From Faecalibacter rhinopitheci (GTDB lineage: Bacteria > Bacteroidota > Bacteroidia > Flavobacteriales > Weeksellaceae), in the NCBI RefSeq assembly GCF_015234135.1, contig NZ_JADGIK010000003.1, positions 186,001 to 250,000 of the forward strand: a stretch of DNA of 64,000 nucleotides, written 5' to 3'. This document shows positions 1 through 10,200 of this stretch, one piece after another (position 1 is the first letter of the stretch; each line of letters starts with the position of its first letter). The notes beneath the pieces are model-generated. The model worked only from the letters and a program-made list of their open reading frames with translations, had not been told where the DNA came from and made no database searches. A program made the translations under genes and the position numbers.

Positions 1-645
1 GGTTTTGCTTTTACTTGTCCATTAACAACAAAAGCAGATGGAACTAAATTTGGTAAGTCTGAAGGTGGAGAAAATATTTGGTTAGATAAAAATCGTACTT
101 CTCCTTATAAATTCTACCAATTCTGGTTGAACCAAGCTGATGCTGATGCCGAAAAATACATCAAAATTTACACGTTCTTAGATAAAGAAACAATAGATGA
201 TTTAATCGCACGTCACAACCAAGAACCTCATTTACGTGAATTACAACGTAAATTAGCGACTGAAATTACAATTTTAGTACACGGTGTAGACGAATTACGC
301 AAAGCTGAGAAAGCATCTCAAGTTTTATTTGGAAAATCAACTTCTGAAGATTTAAAAGAACTAGACGGTGATACTTTTTTATCAGTTTTTGAAGGTGTTC
401 CACAAGCAACTATTGCAAAAGCAGATATCGAAGCTGGATTAGATATTGTTGCAGCATTAGCGGATAAAACAAGTTTCTTAAAATCAAATTCAGAAGCGCG
501 TCGCGAATTAAAAGCGAATTCAATTTCTGTAAATAAAGAAAAAATTGGTGAAGATTTTGTGTTAACAAACGAAAACTTAATTGCTGATAAATATGTTTTA
601 TTACAAAAAGGTAAAAAGAATTATTTCATCTTAATTGTTGAATAA
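1..645 (+). CDS. tyrS: Tyrosine-tRNA ligase, C-terminal part (5' truncated by window edge)
   Basis: Charges tRNA-Tyr with tyrosine in the cytoplasm. The reading frame is open from base 1. A KFGKS motif at nt 46-60 is the class I synthetase KMSKS-type loop in the form usual for bacterial TyrRS. The anticodon-binding helical part follows, and the last 55 or so codons look like the S4-like RNA-binding domain that ends bacterial TyrRS. An internal TTG at 127 could open a shorter frame, but the codons upstream of it are clearly TyrRS, so the gene enters from outside the window. It ends at a hairpin terminator shared with the converging trpA. Confidence 0.95.
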   Translation, partial: GFAFTCPLTTKADGTKFGKSEGGENIWLDKNRTSPYKFYQFWLNQADADAEKYIKIYTFLDKETIDDLIARHNQEPHLRELQRKLATEITILVHGVDELRKAEKASQVLFGKSTSEDLKELDGDTFLSVFEGVPQATIAKADIEAGLDIVAALADKTSFLKSNSEARRELKANSISVNKEKIGEDFVLTNENLIADKYVLLQKGKKNYFILIVE

Positions 646-663
646 TTTTAATAATAATAGAAT

Positions 664-694
664 AAAAAAGGAGCTCGATTTGAGCTCCTTTTTT
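664..694. terminator. Bidirectional terminator between tyrS and trpA
   Basis: An A-run, the stem GGAGCTC, a 5-nt loop, the stem GAGCTCC and a T-run. It is symmetric, so it can stop both tyrS (+) and the convergent trpA (-). Confidence 0.85.
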
Positions 695-695
695 A

Positions 696-1460
696 TTATT
701 TGATAGTAGCAATAAAATCGTCTACAGATTTTTCTAAATCGTTCGAATTTTCAATGGCTCTTAAAAAAGCACTTCCTATAATTGCTCCGTCCGCAAACCC
801 CCATGCTTTTTCTACATCAGTTTTCGTAGAAATTCCAAATCCAATTTGGTAAGGTTTAGTTAAACCTAAATTTTTTAAACCAGCTAAAAAATCTTCATTA
901 TAATTAGCTTCTGTAGCACCTGTCGTTGCAGAATTTGATACAACATAAACAAATCCGGAAGTTGCGTCGTTAATTGCTTTGATACGGTCTTTTGGTGTTT
1001 GTGGAGTAATTAAGAAAACAACTTTTTGATTGTATTTTTCAAATAAAGATTGATGCTCTTTTAAATAAATTTCAAATGGCATATCAGGTAAAATTAATCC
1101 AGAGACTCCTGACTCTTTACATTCTCCTAAAAACTTCTCTATTCCAAATTTCATCATTTGGTTATAATATCCCATCAATACAATAGGCGTATGCATTTCT
1201 TCTTTGATGCTTTTTAATTGATCAAAAAGTGTTTTTAAATTCATTCCATTAGCTAATGCTTTCTCACTTGTAGCTTGGATAGTAGGGCCATCTGCCAATG
1301 GATCCGAATATGGAATTCCAACCTCGATAATGTCAACATTGTTATTTTGCAATTGCTTTAAAACAGTTGGGGTATCCATTAAATTTGGATACCCCGCAGT
1401 TGTATATATCGTAATTAAATTCTCTTTTTTCTCCTGAAATAATAAATCCAGTGTTTTCAT
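696..1460 (-). CDS. trpA: Tryptophan synthase alpha subunit
   Basis: Cleaves indole-3-glycerol phosphate to indole and glyceraldehyde 3-phosphate; indole normally passes to TrpB. At 254 residues it is near family length. The catalytic acids are in place: Glu46 in the IIEVGIPYSDP stretch and Asp57 in LADGP. The phosphate-binding IGFGIS motif is near residue 207. It looks intact and functional. The start codon lies one base after the stop of the upstream secreted nuclease gene, so the two are probably co-transcribed. No other trp gene is in the window, which is odd because trpA usually follows trpB in Bacteroidota. Confidence 0.95.
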   Translation of the reverse strand: MKTLDLLFQEKKENLITIYTTAGYPNLMDTPTVLKQLQNNNVDIIEVGIPYSDPLADGPTIQATSEKALANGMNLKTLFDQLKSIKEEMHTPIVLMGYYNQMMKFGIEKFLGECKESGVSGLILPDMPFEIYLKEHQSLFEKYNQKVVFLITPQTPKDRIKAINDATSGFVYVVSNSATTGATEANYNEDFLAGLKNLGLTKPYQIGFGISTKTDVEKAWGFADGAIIGSAFLRAIENSNDLEKSVDDFIATIK

Positions 1461-1461
1461 G

Positions 1462-2667
1462 TTACTTAATTGCTTTTAATAAAATTGTATATACTGGGAA
1501 ATGATCTGAATAACCATCTGCTCTATAAGTATCACCACTCCACATACGATGTGGATATCCTTTATATTGTCCTTCCTTAGATACTAAAAAATCTTTTTTA
1601 TAAATTTCAGTCTTATGTATTTTATAAGTAGAAAAATCTTTAGTAGATGTAACTAAGGAAGCTGTAGCAATGATTTGGTCAAATAAATTCCACGAGTCAC
1701 GATATGCTAAGGTACCAAAACCTTTTTTGAAAAGGTTAATCATTGGGTTATAAAATCCATTCTCTTTTACATGTTCTGGATGTGCAGCAGGATCAAATGT
1801 AAGTTTTATACTAGGAGAAGTAGGATCATCATTTAAATCTCCCATTAAAATTACTTTTGCATTTTTATTTTTAGCCTTTAAATCTTCAATAATAACTTTA
1901 GCAACTTTAGCAGCTTCTATACGTCCAGGCATAGATACTTTTTCTCCGCCACTACGAGAAGGCCAGTGATTGACTAAAAAAGAAATTTCTTCACCATCAA
2001 GTAATCCTGTGACTTGTAAAATGTCTCGCGTGTATTTTCTTTTTCCATCTGCTTCAAAGATGAAAACAGGATGAGGTAGAGCTTCAGTTACTACAAATCT
2101 ATTTTTCTGATACATTAATGCGACATCTACACCACGTGCATCAAAAGAATTAAAATGTACAACACCATAATTTGAGTTTTTTAAATGTATAGAGTTGGCA
2201 ATATCTTCCACTACTTTCCGTGTTTCTATTTCAGATAATCCTACAATAACAGGAGATGTGCCAGTCACATCTTTTCCTAAATCTGCAATTACTTTCGCTA
2301 CGTTGTTTATTTTTTGAAAATAACGTTCGCTATTCCAATATTTTTTTCCTTTTGGGAGAAATTCATTTTGTAAAATAACGGGTCTTATGATTTTTTTACC
2401 TGATATATTTTCATACGTGTATTGCTGTCTAAAGGTAACGGTATCATATTTTGAAATCTCAGATACCGGAATTGATATATGATAATTGGGATCATTAAAT
2501 TTTAAATTTCCATCGATGAGTCCAGCGGATTCTATCGTGTCAAATATGTTTTCAACATTGTAAAATCCAACCGTTGCACTCTTGTATTTATTTTGCGCAA
2601 AAATATCTGTTGTGAAAAATACAAGAGCAGGTATGAAAAGACTTAAACATTTCTTAAATTTAACCAT
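1462..2667 (-). CDS. Secreted endonuclease/exonuclease/phosphatase family protein
   Basis: A DNase I-fold metal-dependent phosphodiesterase, 401 residues. Residues 1-24 form a signal peptide ending FAQ, so it acts outside the inner membrane. The fold's motifs appear in order: Asn37 in GFYNVENIFD, a metal-binding Glu in GLSEIE (about 147), RGVDVAL, NHWPSRSGG with the catalytic His (about 233), GDLNDDP (about 276) and C-terminal Asp388-His389 in SDHFPV. The substrate cannot be read from sequence; nucleic acid or a phosphoester are both possible. It is divergent from a TonB receptor/DUF5689 pair, which suggests use of extracellular nucleic acid or nucleotides (inference). Its 3' end is joined to trpA. 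Confidence 0.88.
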   Translation of the reverse strand: MVKFKKCLSLFIPALVFFTTDIFAQNKYKSATVGFYNVENIFDTIESAGLIDGNLKFNDPNYHISIPVSEISKYDTVTFRQQYTYENISGKKIIRPVILQNEFLPKGKKYWNSERYFQKINNVAKVIADLGKDVTGTSPVIVGLSEIETRKVVEDIANSIHLKNSNYGVVHFNSFDARGVDVALMYQKNRFVVTEALPHPVFIFEADGKRKYTRDILQVTGLLDGEEISFLVNHWPSRSGGEKVSMPGRIEAAKVAKVIIEDLKAKNKNAKVILMGDLNDDPTSPSIKLTFDPAAHPEHVKENGFYNPMINLFKKGFGTLAYRDSWNLFDQIIATASLVTSTKDFSTYKIHKTEIYKKDFLVSKEGQYKGYPHRMWSGDTYRADGYSDHFPVYTILLKAIK

Positions 2668-2689
2668 ATGTTATTAATTATGAATTCAT

Positions 2690-2697
2690 TAACTTTG
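2690..2697 (+). promoter_or_regulatory. Candidate -7 box (TAACTTTG) for the TonB receptor operon
   Basis: Matches the Bacteroidota -7 consensus TAnnTTTG and lies 47 bp before the receptor ATG in the 77-bp divergent gap. No convincing -33 TTG was found. Confidence 0.4.
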
Positions 2698-2744
2698 TTA
2701 AAACTTCTTAAATATAGCTAATTTATAAATAAAAATTCTTTTGA

Positions 2745-5462
2745 ATGAATAAATTATTGTTAAGTATCTCACTCATCACTTTAGTTGTTGGAACTATGCA
2801 AGCTCAATCAAAAATAACAGGTATTGCAAAAAATTCAGTAACAGGTGAAGAGGTTTACAATCTTACAGTTAGGTTAGACGGTATGTCTAATGAAGCTGTA
2901 ATGACAGATCGTATCGGGTATTTCCAATTTATAGATGTTCCTGATGGACATTATAAATTGCAAATATTGGGTGTCGGATTTGATCCGTATGAACAATCAA
3001 TAAACGTTGCAGGAGAAAAAGAAATTGAACTTGGAGAAATATTATTAACATTTAATCCTAATAATATTGATGTCGGTTTAATTACTTTAAATGAGGATGA
3101 GTTGTCTGCTGACGAATCTTCTACCGCTTCTAATGCAGGATTGTTACAGTCTTCACGTGATGTGTTTGCACGTGTAGCTGCTTTTGAATTGGGGTCTTAT
3201 TGGTTTAAGCCAAGAGGATATGACAATAAGTATAATGATATTCATTTCAACGGTATTCGAATGAATAAAATTGATAATGGCCGGGCTACATTTAATAATT
3301 GGGGAGGTTTAAACGATGTAACGCGTAGACCCGATGAATTAACATATGGATTAGAGCCTTCAGTTTATTCATTCGGAGATATTGGAGGAGTAACCAATTT
3401 TGATACTCGACCATCTACCTTACGAAAAGGTATTAGTTTAGCGTATTCTGCAACAAATCGTTCTTACCGTAACAGAATAATGGCCACTTATAATACAGGA
3501 TTAATGGATAATGGATGGGCTTTTATGGTTTCTGGTTCTCGCCGTTGGGCTGAAGAAGGATTAACTGAAGGTACTTTTCATGATTCTTGGGGGTATTTTA
3601 TTGGAATAGAAAAAAGATTAAACTCAAATCATACCTTAAATTTTACGGCCTTTGGTGCTCCAAATCGCCGGTCTACTGGATCTGTGAATACACAAGAAAT
3701 GGTAGATATGAAAGGAATTTATTACAACTCTTTCTGGGGGTGGCAAGATGGAGAAAAACGAAATGAGAGAGTAAAGGAAACTTTTGAACCGGTTTTTCAA
3801 TTATCACATCATTGGAATTTTAACTCAAAGTCCAAATTATTTACAACACTATCTTATCAAACAGGTCGTGAGGCTGGCTCACGTTTAAATTGGTATAACG
3901 CTCCAAATCCAACACCAAATTATTATAGAAATATGCCTAGCTGGCAATTATTTTTAGGAAATGAGGAACAATATAATCTTAAAAAAGAGGATTGGTTAAA
4001 TGGTTCGGCATCTCAGTTAAATTGGAATAAGTTGTATCAAGCTAATTTAAACGTAGGTAAGCATTCAGTTTATTATTTAACAAATGATGTAAATGAAGAT
4101 AAAACGGCTTCATTTTATACTAACTTTAAAACAGATTTAACGAATAATATTGAGTTAATTATTGCAGGTACATATCAGAATGTAAAATCAGAATTGTTTC
4201 GTGAAGTGGAAGATTTATTAGGGGGACAATATGCAAAGAATCATGATGATTTTAGTAATGTATTACAGGATGTAAATAATCCTGATTATGTGGCTAAAGT
4301 AGGAGACAGACATGAGTATGATTATGAGATAAATCGAAATCATGCAGACTTATATATTCAATCCAAGATAAAAGGTAACCTTTTGGATGTAACAATTGGT
4401 ATGCATGGATCCTATACCGATTTTTACAGAGAAGGAAAATTTAAACATGGGTTGTATTTGGATAATTCGTATGGAAAATCAAAAACATATGACTTCTTTA
4501 ATTATGGTATAAAATCTAATTTCTTGTTTAAATTAAATGGACGAAATTTTATAGCTGTTAATGGACAATATTCTACCGAAGCTCCTACTGCGGATGAAGT
4601 ATTTCCAAACGCAAGACTGCATGATATTACGGTAGAGGAAAGTATTGTAAATGCAAAAATCTATTCTGGCGATGTATCATATATTTTTAGAGGGCCTAAG
4701 GTAAAAGCTAGAGCTACGGCTTTTTATACTAAAATAGAAGATGAAATAGAAAAGGGATTTGGATACATTGATGGTGGAGAAGGAAGTTATTTTGTGGCGG
4801 AGTTAATGACGGGTGTGGATAAGCAACATCTGGGTGCAGAATTGGCTATTGAAGCTCAAATTACTCCAACTATAAAGGTATCAGGTGTTGCCGCATTAGG
4901 GCAATATACTTATACAAATAACCCAGATTATTATTTGTTTTCTGATGATTTTATAAAGTCTGACGGGAGAGCTTTTCGTGATTATGATATTTCTTATTTA
5001 AAAGATTACAGGTTACAAACCGGTCCTCAGACTGGATATTCATTAGGTATAGAATATAGAGATCCTAAATTTTGGTGGTTAGGTGTTTCGGGGAATTATT
5101 TAACAAATAATTATTTAGACGTAGCACCTTACCGTAGAACAGTCAATTTTATAAGAGACATAGAAAATGAAATAAACGAAGAAAAGCTAAAAGAGGTTTT
5201 AAAACAAAGTCGTGTTTCCGATGAATTTATGTTAAATCTTAATGTAGGAAAAACATTCCGATTTGGAAGTTATTACTTAGGAACAAGTTTAACTGTTAAT
5301 AATATTTTAGATAATAAAAATTATATAACAGGAGGTTTTGAACAATTACGATTAGGTAATTATGATAATGCAATTAATGAAAATCAACAAACACTATTTG
5401 GACCAAGAATGTTTTATGGTGCTGGAAGAACATTTTTCTTTAATGTGTTTGTAAGATTTTAA
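2745..5462 (+). CDS. TonB-dependent receptor with carboxypeptidase-like N-terminal domain
   Basis: A 905-residue outer-membrane active transporter. Residues 1-20 are a signal peptide (ending MQA). Residues 22 to about 105 form a carboxypeptidase-regulatory-like beta-sandwich. A plug follows, then a long beta-barrel rich in aromatic and charged strands, ending in an aromatic strand (FFNVFVRF) typical of outer-membrane proteins. It lacks the usual SusC plug wording, so it is better called a non-SusC receptor of the TonB/CarboxypepD type. The next gene, 41 bp away, encodes a DUF5689 surface lipoprotein, so the pair forms an operon. The ligand is unknown; the divergent secreted nuclease hints at nucleic-acid products. 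Confidence 0.9.
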   Translation: MNKLLLSISLITLVVGTMQAQSKITGIAKNSVTGEEVYNLTVRLDGMSNEAVMTDRIGYFQFIDVPDGHYKLQILGVGFDPYEQSINVAGEKEIELGEILLTFNPNNIDVGLITLNEDELSADESSTASNAGLLQSSRDVFARVAAFELGSYWFKPRGYDNKYNDIHFNGIRMNKIDNGRATFNNWGGLNDVTRRPDELTYGLEPSVYSFGDIGGVTNFDTRPSTLRKGISLAYSATNRSYRNRIMATYNTGLMDNGWAFMVSGSRRWAEEGLTEGTFHDSWGYFIGIEKRLNSNHTLNFTAFGAPNRRSTGSVNTQEMVDMKGIYYNSFWGWQDGEKRNERVKETFEPVFQLSHHWNFNSKSKLFTTLSYQTGREAGSRLNWYNAPNPTPNYYRNMPSWQLFLGNEEQYNLKKEDWLNGSASQLNWNKLYQANLNVGKHSVYYLTNDVNEDKTASFYTNFKTDLTNNIELIIAGTYQNVKSELFREVEDLLGGQYAKNHDDFSNVLQDVNNPDYVAKVGDRHEYDYEINRNHADLYIQSKIKGNLLDVTIGMHGSYTDFYREGKFKHGLYLDNSYGKSKTYDFFNYGIKSNFLFKLNGRNFIAVNGQYSTEAPTADEVFPNARLHDITVEESIVNAKIYSGDVSYIFRGPKVKARATAFYTKIEDEIEKGFGYIDGGEGSYFVAELMTGVDKQHLGAELAIEAQITPTIKVSGVAALGQYTYTNNPDYYLFSDDFIKSDGRAFRDYDISYLKDYRLQTGPQTGYSLGIEYRDPKFWWLGVSGNYLTNNYLDVAPYRRTVNFIRDIENEINEEKLKEVLKQSRVSDEFMLNLNVGKTFRFGSYYLGTSLTVNNILDNKNYITGGFEQLRLGNYDNAINENQQTLFGPRMFYGAGRTFFFNVFVRF

Positions 5463-5503
5463 TTCAATAACTAATCTATTCAAGATTCTAAAAAATAATA
5501 AAA

Positions 5504-6895
5504 ATGAATAAATTCAATAAAATATCGACTATACTAACAATTTCGTTTGGATTTTTCTTCTTTAATTCGTGTGTACAAGATGATGATTATTCCATCCCAC
5601 CAATAGATTGTACCGGAATGGTAACCAATAAATATATAGCAGATATACTTGCAGATGTGAATGCTTCCACAGCTACCAATAAACTAGTATATTATACAGA
5701 AGATGCTATTTTAGAAGGGTATGTAATATCTAGTGATGAAACGGGAAATTTCTTTAAAACTATTTCTATACAGAATAATCCTCAAGATCCTACTTCTAAA
5801 GGGATTCAAGTAGAGATAGATGCAAATTCACTTTATACGCAATATCCAATAGGATCCAAGGTACAAATTAAATTAAAAGGTTTAGTTGCAGGAGATGATA
5901 GAGGATTAATAAAATTAGGTTCAACTTACATTCAAAATGGAGAAACTAGAGTGGGGCGCATGACGCAAGCATTAGGAGAATCTAATGTTAAGAAAACGTG
6001 TGATGGTAATGCAATCATTACTCCTCGTATTTACAATAGTATTAGTGAGGCTTTAAAACCCGAAAACATTAATACATTGGTTACAATAAAAAATATTCAG
6101 TTTGAATCTCCAGAAACAGATCTAACATATGGTGATGCAATTGGATTAACTACTGTGAATAGAAAACTTGTTGATATCAAAGGGAAAAGTGTAGACTTAC
6201 GCAATAGTGGTTACGCTAAATTTGCAAGTGATGAACTGCCAAAAGGTTCTGGAGAAATTACAGTTGTTGTTTCAATCTATAACAGCAGCTATCAGTTATA
6301 TATTCGTGATACTGAAGATGTAAAATTTAACAATCCAAGATTTGTTGCCGGTCAAGCTACTTTACCATCTGCCTCTGCAGTAACAGCATTTAAAGGAGCA
6401 GATTTTAACAATTGGTCTGATTTTATCGCTAGTGGAAATAATTTCGCATACGATCCTACTGTAAAAGAAGCTCCGGGGCAAGGTATAGATGGGACAGGTG
6501 CATTACAAATAAAAGGTACACGTGCACAGAATGGTTTTGCATTTACTGTAAGACCAACTGGTAGTAATTTGCCAGAAAATCCATCTAAACTTCATTTTTG
6601 GATAAAAGGTAATGCGAGTAAATCGTTAAATATCTATTTGTATAAGCAAGATGGCTCTTATTATGCGTTTAATGTTGGTGCTTTAACAGATAATAAACTT
6701 GTAACTGAGAATAATGGATCTAATAATAGTTACATAGGACAAATCAATACAAATGGAGAATGGAAATTTGTTGAATTGGATCTTGATGACTTATCAAATA
6801 TAAATATTTCAAATTCTTCAGGAAATTTTTTAGCTTTTAGGACGGGGAATAATGAACAATATGATTTATTGATTGATAATATTACCATCGAATAA
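5504..6895 (+). CDS. DUF5689 surface lipoprotein with C-terminal jelly-roll-like domain
   Basis: A 463-residue lipoprotein. The signal peptide ends in a lipobox with Cys23 (FFNSC), and the following VQDDDY is acidic as in Bacteroidota surface-export signals, so it is probably exposed on the cell surface. Residues 35 to about 270 resemble DUF5689, an OB-fold-like module (strand-rich, with ILEGYVISSDETGNFF). Residues about 285-463 look like a beta-sandwich binding module (FNNWSDF at the start, a DLLIDNITIE end). It likely captures ligand for the receptor encoded just upstream. What it binds is not known from sequence; OB-folds often bind nucleic acids or sugars. A strong terminator follows. Confidence 0.78.
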   Translation: MNKFNKISTILTISFGFFFFNSCVQDDDYSIPPIDCTGMVTNKYIADILADVNASTATNKLVYYTEDAILEGYVISSDETGNFFKTISIQNNPQDPTSKGIQVEIDANSLYTQYPIGSKVQIKLKGLVAGDDRGLIKLGSTYIQNGETRVGRMTQALGESNVKKTCDGNAIITPRIYNSISEALKPENINTLVTIKNIQFESPETDLTYGDAIGLTTVNRKLVDIKGKSVDLRNSGYAKFASDELPKGSGEITVVVSIYNSSYQLYIRDTEDVKFNNPRFVAGQATLPSASAVTAFKGADFNNWSDFIASGNNFAYDPTVKEAPGQGIDGTGALQIKGTRAQNGFAFTVRPTGSNLPENPSKLHFWIKGNASKSLNIYLYKQDGSYYAFNVGALTDNKLVTENNGSNNSYIGQINTNGEWKFVELDLDDLSNINISNSSGNFLAFRTGNNEQYDLLIDNITIE

Positions 6896-6909
6896 TTAGT
6901 ATTTTACCT

Positions 6910-6942
6910 AAAAAAAGGGAGACAATTGTCTCCCTTTTTTTT
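6910..6942 (+). terminator. Terminator after the DUF5689 gene
   Basis: A perfect palindrome GGGAGACAATTGTCTCCC flanked by an A-run and eight T. Confidence 0.9.
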
Positions 6943-7258
6943 GAAATTTTAAATAAATTTCACATTTTCTTAATTCCTTAACAACGTAAAAGTTATAAAA
7001 ATCATAATTAATAATTTATTGTATAGCTATATTGATATTTATAAATGTTTAAAAAATAATTATAAATATTTTATTTCTTTTATTAATTAATGTTAAAATC
7101 AGTATTAATATATATACAATAACTCATTTTTTAAAAATATATGATATAAAAAAGAAAAAATGTCTTTATTTAATAAAATTAATATTTATTTATTAAATCT
7201 TTTTTTGTCTAAAAAATTTGATAGAGTTTTGTCCCAATTAGTGTTAAAAAATTAGACT
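6943..7258 (+). other. AT-rich upstream region of the first SusC gene
   Basis: About 316 bp with no supported ORF or RNA. It is extremely AT-rich with runs of A and T, as expected for a regulated promoter region. The only signal I can defend is the shared promoter-like block just before the ATG, listed separately. Confidence 0.5.
7222..7231 (+). promoter_or_regulatory. Candidate promoter core of SusC gene 1 (TAGAGTTTTG)
   Basis: A TA...TTTG element 27 nt before the ATG. A similar element (TACAGATTTG) stands 26 nt before the second SusC gene, and both transcripts would share the leader end AAAAATTAGACT. Confidence 0.4.
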
Positions 7259-10200
7259 ATGAGGAGAAAATTAACATCTTTGAGCTTACTTGCTTTCCTT
7301 GGATTAGGAAGTATCGCATTTGCTCAAATCACAGGTGTAGTTAATGATGCAGATAATTTTCCAGAATCTGACGTAGAGGTTACGGTTAAGGGAACTGATA
7401 AAGTTACCTACACAGATATCGACGGAAAATTTGATATTGATGCTAAAATTGGTGATGTAATTGTAATTAATGGAAAAGAATTCGCAGTTTCAAAAAACGA
7501 TTTAGGTGTATTAAAATATATAAGTCAAGAAGAAGTACAAAACTTAGGTGAAGTTGTAGTATTAGGATACGGAAAAACGCAATCTAAGCCAAAATCTAAC
7601 GAAGCTGTTGTTACAGTTTCTGCTGAAACTTTAGCAAATAGACCAAACTCAAGTGTATTAAACTCTTTACAAGGGACAGCACCAGGTTTATCGATTAACT
7701 CGGCATCTGGTTCACCAGGATCTGGAAAAATTAATGTAAAAATCCGTGGGATTAACTCGATTAATGCATCTTCGGATCCATTATATGTGATCGACGGTAT
7801 TGCAACTTCAGCAACACAGTTCAGAAGTTTAAATACAGAAGATATCGATAATATTTCGGTATTAAAAGATGCGCAAGCTACATCTATCTACGGTAATAGA
7901 GGGGCCAATGGTGTAATCGTTATTACAACGAAAGGAGGTAAATTTAACTCTGGTTTACAAATTGACTACAGTGGATTAACTTCATTATCTCAATTTCCTG
8001 CGGATCACTATAACGTAGCCAATACTTGGCAAAACTTAAATATCCAAAAAGCAGTAGGTTTAACATCAATGTCAGATGCGCAAATTGCAGCTCAAACAAC
8101 GAATACAAACTGGAAGAAGCAATTCTTTAACAGTGTAGGTTTTAGTCAACAACATACATTAGGATTAAGATTTGGAGGTGAAAATGTTAACGTATATTCT
8201 TCTCTTGGTTACATGGAGCAAGAAGGTAACATTAAAACAACTAATTTTAAACGTTTAACTTTTAGAAATACTATTAATGGTAAATCAAAAGATGGACGTT
8301 TTACATACAATGCTCAAGTTGCATTATCTTATTCTAAGAGAAATCAATTAGATCAAGAAACAAATGACGGAGTTTCTAACAACGTTATTCAGAATCCATT
8401 ATTTGGTTATTTATTAGCAATGCCTAATTTACAACCTTACAAATGGAACAATGGTCGTGAAATGTACAATGAGATTGGAGGTAACTACAAGCATACACAC
8501 GTTTTACAAGATCTATTGAATGGTGGTGTAGTTAACCAATTTGCAGAAACGACTATTTTTTCTACAATTAATGCGCGTTACAAAATTACGGATGAAGTGT
8601 CTGTGGGTAACCGTTTAGGGGTTGATTACAAAGAATCTGCTCGCAACTTTGCACGTACGCCAAATGGATATTTATCTGTGAACGTTGCTGCAAACAACGG
8701 AATTGAATTCGGAGGATTTGATCGTATTGAAAATACAAAAGATGTAACAATTAACAATGTTGCAGATATTACTTTCGATAAGAAAATTGATGACCACGAA
8801 TTTAGTGTAGCTGGTTATATAGAATATACAAAAGCACACTACATCTATGATTATCAACAACAAAATGGTCTAAATCCATTAAACTGGTCATTAGGATCAG
8901 GAACTGGTTGGGCACAGTATAGTTCAAATAATCCAAACCAATATGTACCAAATGTATCTGCACAAAAAATAAATGCAGGAACATTAGCATTTTTTGCAAC
9001 AGCAAATTATGATTACGATAGCCGATTTGGATTTGGAGCTACTGTACGTCGTGATGGATCTTTCCGTTTCAGTAAAGAAAACAGATGGGAAACTTTCTGG
9101 TCGGTTTCTGGACGTTGGAACTTAGATAAAGAAGAATTTTTACAAGGAACAAGCGTTCGTATGTTAAAATTAAGAGCTTCTCACGGGATTACAGGGAATC
9201 AAAATTTAGTTACTTCTACAAATAATGCTAACCCATTATTTACAGGTGTTCAGTTAACTAGACAATTATATAGAACAGATGTTGCGGGTTACCAAGGAGC
9301 GCAAGCTTTCTTATTAGGTAATTTATCAAATGAAAACATCAAATGGGAAACAGTGACTCAATCTAACGTTGGGGTAGACTTTGATTTATTCAACGGGTTT
9401 TTATCAGGTTCGGTAGATGCTTATTACAAGACTACTAAAAACATGTTCAATCAAATCAATGTTTCTGCTACAACAGGACAATGGTCTGTAGATGGGAACA
9501 ACGGTAAGATGGAGAATAAAGGTATTGAAGCTTTATTACGTTTTAAATTGTTAAAGGACAAGCCATTTAATTTATCAGCATTTGTTAACGGAGCATACAA
9601 CAGAAACAAAATTGTTTCTATGGATGTAGAAAATTTAACAGATGATAATGTTAATGCAGTTGGAGGAGTTATGAGCCAATGGAATTTATACCACTATGTT
9701 GGGGTGAATAAAGAAACTGGTGAGCAACAATACATCGACAAAAATGGAAACATTACAGAAGAACCAACAGCAGATGACCGTAGATTAACTGGTAAAACGC
9801 CATATGCGCCATTTACAGGAGGTTTCGGATTTAATGCAGATTACAAAGGATTCTATTTAGATGTATTATTCTCATTCCAAGCAGGTGGATGGTCTTACGA
9901 CAACATTTATTCTTGGTTAATGGATCCAACATCAGCAAACAGTTACAATGTTTCTGCAAACTTATTAAATGCTTGGACTCCTGAAAATACAAATACAGAT
10001 ATTGCAAGTGTTAATGCGTACAATTTAGGTACGGAAGGTATGTCTGACCGTTTCTTATATAAAACAGATTTCATTAGATTAAAGAATGTGACGTTAGGGT
10101 ACGGATTATCTAAAAAAGATTTAGAACGTTTACCAATTAAGAGTTTTAGAATTTTCGTTTCAGGTGAAAATATCGCGACTTGGACAGATTGGAAAGGTTT

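Noticed and set aside
8672-9005. Two minus-strand ORFs inside SusC gene 1
   Set aside because: Antisense shadows of the SusC barrel with no start signals or homology cues.
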